Made by a program: the position numbers and the translations under genes
Shown: in pieces, positions 61,201-64,000 of the stretch
Layout of the letters: each line of letters starts with the position of its first letter
Position numbering within the stretch: the first letter of the stretch is position 1
Notes under the pieces: generated by a model
The model's input: the letters and a program-made list of their open reading frames with translations, nothing else
Told to the model about the DNA's origin: nothing
Database searches by the model: none
From: Pagrus major
Taxonomy: Eukaryota; Chordata; Actinopteri; Spariformes; Sparidae
Direction of reading: 5' to 3'
DNA: 64,000 nucleotides
NCBI RefSeq assembly: GCF_040436345.1
Contig: NC_133216.1
Span: 18,791,292 to 18,855,291 of the forward strand

Positions 61201-62466
61201 GTCCCCGTGTTTAGCCATTAGTCTCCAGATAGCTGGCACTGAAAAAAATATTCAGCCCACAGCTTTACTCATTTAAAGTGTCTAAATCTTTTCCACTACA
61301 GCAGCAGTGATTGGAAGAGGGACAGAAATTCATCTCAGCTGACTGTCATCCTGACAGAGAGATGATACATACACCAGATGGATCACCAAACATAACAGCC
61401 ACGTTAGTATTTTGTCCAGTTGAAGTATTATGTTTGTACATCAGATCTGTTGCCAAAGACCTTAAAGAGTAACTCTGTTACCTTCTTGAACACAGCATAC
61501 AGCTGTATGTCTTCCTTTATATGTAATGCAGATTGTTATCATACTCGAGTGTTGGCGAATATATATATGGATTATTTATTTTACTGTTTCATTTATCCTT
61601 CTCTTGCTTCATCATGTGCTTTGCTCCATGGGAAAAAACCCTGTGCAATTTTTGCAGATATATTTCTGCACCTTTACCTGGCTGTTATCACTTTAGCTCT
61701 ATGGGACTCATCTTTCTCCAAGAAGAGACTGATATCTGCACCCTCCCTAGAGAGGGAGGTAGAGATCAGAACCACTATTTTAAAAAGCAGGATCTGGTTT
61801 CTTTGTCCGTCCATCTCTGCCACGCAGTCTCCAGCTAATTAGAATACAAAGATGCCAGCGGCAGCCGTTTGGCCTCTGGCTGCTGGCCCTGCATTTCAAA
61901 GGTTGATGCCGTGCCTCAGGGTACACAAGTGGTTCCACTCTAGTTCTCAGTGTTATGCTGCTTTTTCAGAGCTTGGCTGATGTGTAAGGTGAAGCTGCCC
62001 TTGAGCACCGGCGAGGGAAATGCCTTCCTAATCTCTTGTTCATAACCTCAAAGTGACATTTCCACTTGGCAGAATGTTGACACTCCTTTCTTCACATTCA
62101 CTGCTCACAAGTTCATTATGGCTGACCGACTCTGAAATATATTGGTAAAGATGCCCTGCACACGTGTATTAAATGCATGAAAATTCTCATGTATGTGTCT
62201 GACATGGTTTGTGCAGAAAAAAGTATAACTACCACATTAAAATGTGTTAGTAGTAGTACTCCCCAAGAACTGTAAACACATTTGCTGTGTAGAAATGATG
62301 GAGTTACCCTTTCAGGACAAACAAAGGTAGAGTCCAGTTGACTCAGGATAATGAACTGCAACAAAATTGTCCATAAAACATTGTTTACAAAGACATAAAG
62401 TACAATAAAATCAAAGCAGACTAGATTCCTGCATTTTAAATCAACCCATCTTGCTCCTGTTTCAAC

Positions 62467-62475
62467 ATATATATG

Positions 62476-62512
<37 letters not shown>
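62467..62512. repeat. (TA)n microsatellite
   Basis: TA-rich tract of about 23 units with two CA interruptions. Confidence 0.95.
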
Positions 62513-64000
62513 TACTTACAAGCTTTATTTTATTTTAAATGTATATTTTATTCTTATTATCACGGCTTGCCTCTATTCTCTTGCTCGTCACCTCTCCTGT
62601 GTTTCATTTTCAGTTCATGTACGTACAACACAAACATTTTTATCCAGTGCACTAGATAAAAATGTGTTGTGGATGCTAAGAAATTGGGGCCAAAAACTTT
62701 AACCCTTGCTGGCCCTGCTCATTTACCCTGCAAATGAACCTGCATGGCTATCACCCAACGCTCATAAAAGATAATTTTATGAGACTGTTTTGTAAAACAA
62801 GATGGAGCAGAGTGTTGTGTTCGTGTTGGAGAGGGCAGCCATGGTCTCCTGTCTGACCAGCTGTTGTTTTGTACACCAAACAGAGCGTGCTGTTAAGACG
62901 ACGAAGGGATCCCACTGGCCAGCGGCTCAGCATGGCACAGTAATTACTGAGATGGCTGAGGACAGGTGAGGGCTTCATTACACAACCCACGCTGGCACAC
63001 ACTGATGCACACGCACAAACACATACAAAGATGTCCACCCAGAGGGGCTGTAGAGTCATTAATCTGGCTTTAGAGGAAGTCATTCGCTGCATCTTAGCAG
63101 CGACCGAGGCAGACGCTGCACCAAAACAATACACAGATACATAAATTACAATCTAGCAACATGTTTATAACTGATCACCATCTGTCCTGGTGTCTATTTT
63201 GTTTTGTTGACAAGGATGCATAAGAAGTAAGCCAACCAGCCTGTTGTGACAATACTTTTTCATTCGTTAATGCAAGATTATCCTCAGTTGCCAGAATCTG
63301 AGTGGAGTCTGATGATTGATGGATGAAATGGATGAAAAGTGGAATGGCAAAAAGTCTCCCCTTACAACCTTAAATTTTTATCCCTTAGTATGAAGTTAGC
63401 AGGGCCTATAGATTGATCCCTGGAGCATTTTGTCTGTCTTTTGTTGGGAGATTAGGAAGGCATGCAGCATGGATTTACCATCAGGCTTTAGGTCCTGTAT
63501 AATGGAGCCACAGGGCAAAACACTGGATGGCAGTATGGGCTTTGATACTAAGAGAGATGGGTAGTTCAGAAGAGGGAAGAGAAGGACCGCTTGCACAGAG
63601 GAGCAAGTGTAGTAATCCTGTCATTAGTTTAATATTACCACAGCAGACAATATGTCCCTGCTGATATTATTTGGGAAATCACACGCTCTGTCCTTGGATT
63701 GGAACAAAGAGAGGCTATTAAAGTCATGTTTAAAGATTGGATTTATTCAAAATTATATGCAAAGTACAAGATGGATGGATTTATTTTATTTTAGTTTTTT
63801 AGTTTTTAAAGCATTAATCTTTTCCATGAATGGGCGACTGTATCCAGAATTTTTATCTGGGATTATCCGTAAATCCTGTGAACTCTGCTCATTAATTTCT
63901 CTCGAAGACAGAGGTCCAATTTTTAAGGTCAGCAAAGATATTTCTTAAGTTAATAATGTACATTTGATTGGCGATATTTTAAGTTCTGATGAAATCTGTC

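Larger units (their letters stand above)
58490..64000. other. Right-hand stretch, no gene recognised
   Basis: Several open frames of about 100-140 codons occur on both strands, but none has family features or good splice context. Identified contents are repeats: the nested MITE region near 59.0-59.5 kb, a related copy at about 60.95-61.2 kb, two TG microsatellites and one TA microsatellite. Confidence 0.5.

Noticed and set aside
62751..63134. 127-codon frame (minus)
   Set aside because: No domain, codon pattern or splice sites. It may be conserved non-coding DNA but I cannot show that.
63652..63948. 98-codon frame (plus) near the right edge
   Set aside because: Some LINE-like flavour, but no motif clear enough to name.

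Overview
The window is vertebrate nuclear DNA, almost certainly from a ray-finned (teleost, probably percomorph) fish. The evidence is three recognisable vertebrate genes with spliced, compact fish-like structure, together with interspersed repeats and microsatellites of kinds common in teleost genomes. It holds no bacterial operon, phage, CRISPR array or virus. Most of it is intron, UTR, intergenic sequence and degenerate transposons, and only about 2.6 kb is coding.

Layout. Positions 1-8,615 look like the upstream or intronic part of an unidentified minus-strand gene. Its likely promoter and first exon(s) lie at about 8,616-8,985, and a tRNA-Ala(AGC) gene sits at 2,617-2,689 (minus). Positions 8,986-16,290 are intergenic, with a LINE fragment, a fish repeat fragment and a striking inverted repeat. 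Positions 16,290-49,070 (minus) are fam168a: a 5.3 kb 3' UTR, five coding exons encoding 198 aa, and non-coding 5' exons reaching a CpG-rich promoter at about 48.3-49.1 kb. About 1.4 kb away, head-to-head, kbtbd3 (plus, about 50,460-55,603 and beyond) encodes a 622 aa BTB-BACK-Kelch protein in nine coding exons. Convergent to it is sarcolipin (sln, minus): a 31-codon micro-ORF at 57,457-57,552 and a non-coding exon ending at 58,091, with a TATA/MEF2 element at 58,478. From 58.5 to 64 kb no gene is recognised; repeats include a MITE nested inside an older element.

The genes do not form a pathway. FAM168A is a small Pro/Tyr-rich protein linked to DNA-repair and chemoresistance phenotypes. KBTBD3 is a presumed Cullin-3 substrate adaptor. 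Sarcolipin is a membrane micropeptide that regulates the SERCA calcium pump in muscle. In human, from memory, KBTBD3 and SLN are both on 11q22 and FAM168A is on 11q13, so the block combines two related human neighbourhoods.

I found no clear undescribed system. The observations most worth a second look are: a possible N-terminally extended FAM168A isoform; a kbtbd3 intron made almost wholly of a TATC microsatellite that supplies its own splice donor; the sarcolipin tail that replaces the mammalian C-terminal Tyr with Asp; a near-perfect long hairpin at 15.34-15.48 kb; and a degenerate hammerhead-ribozyme-like core at 1.25 kb.
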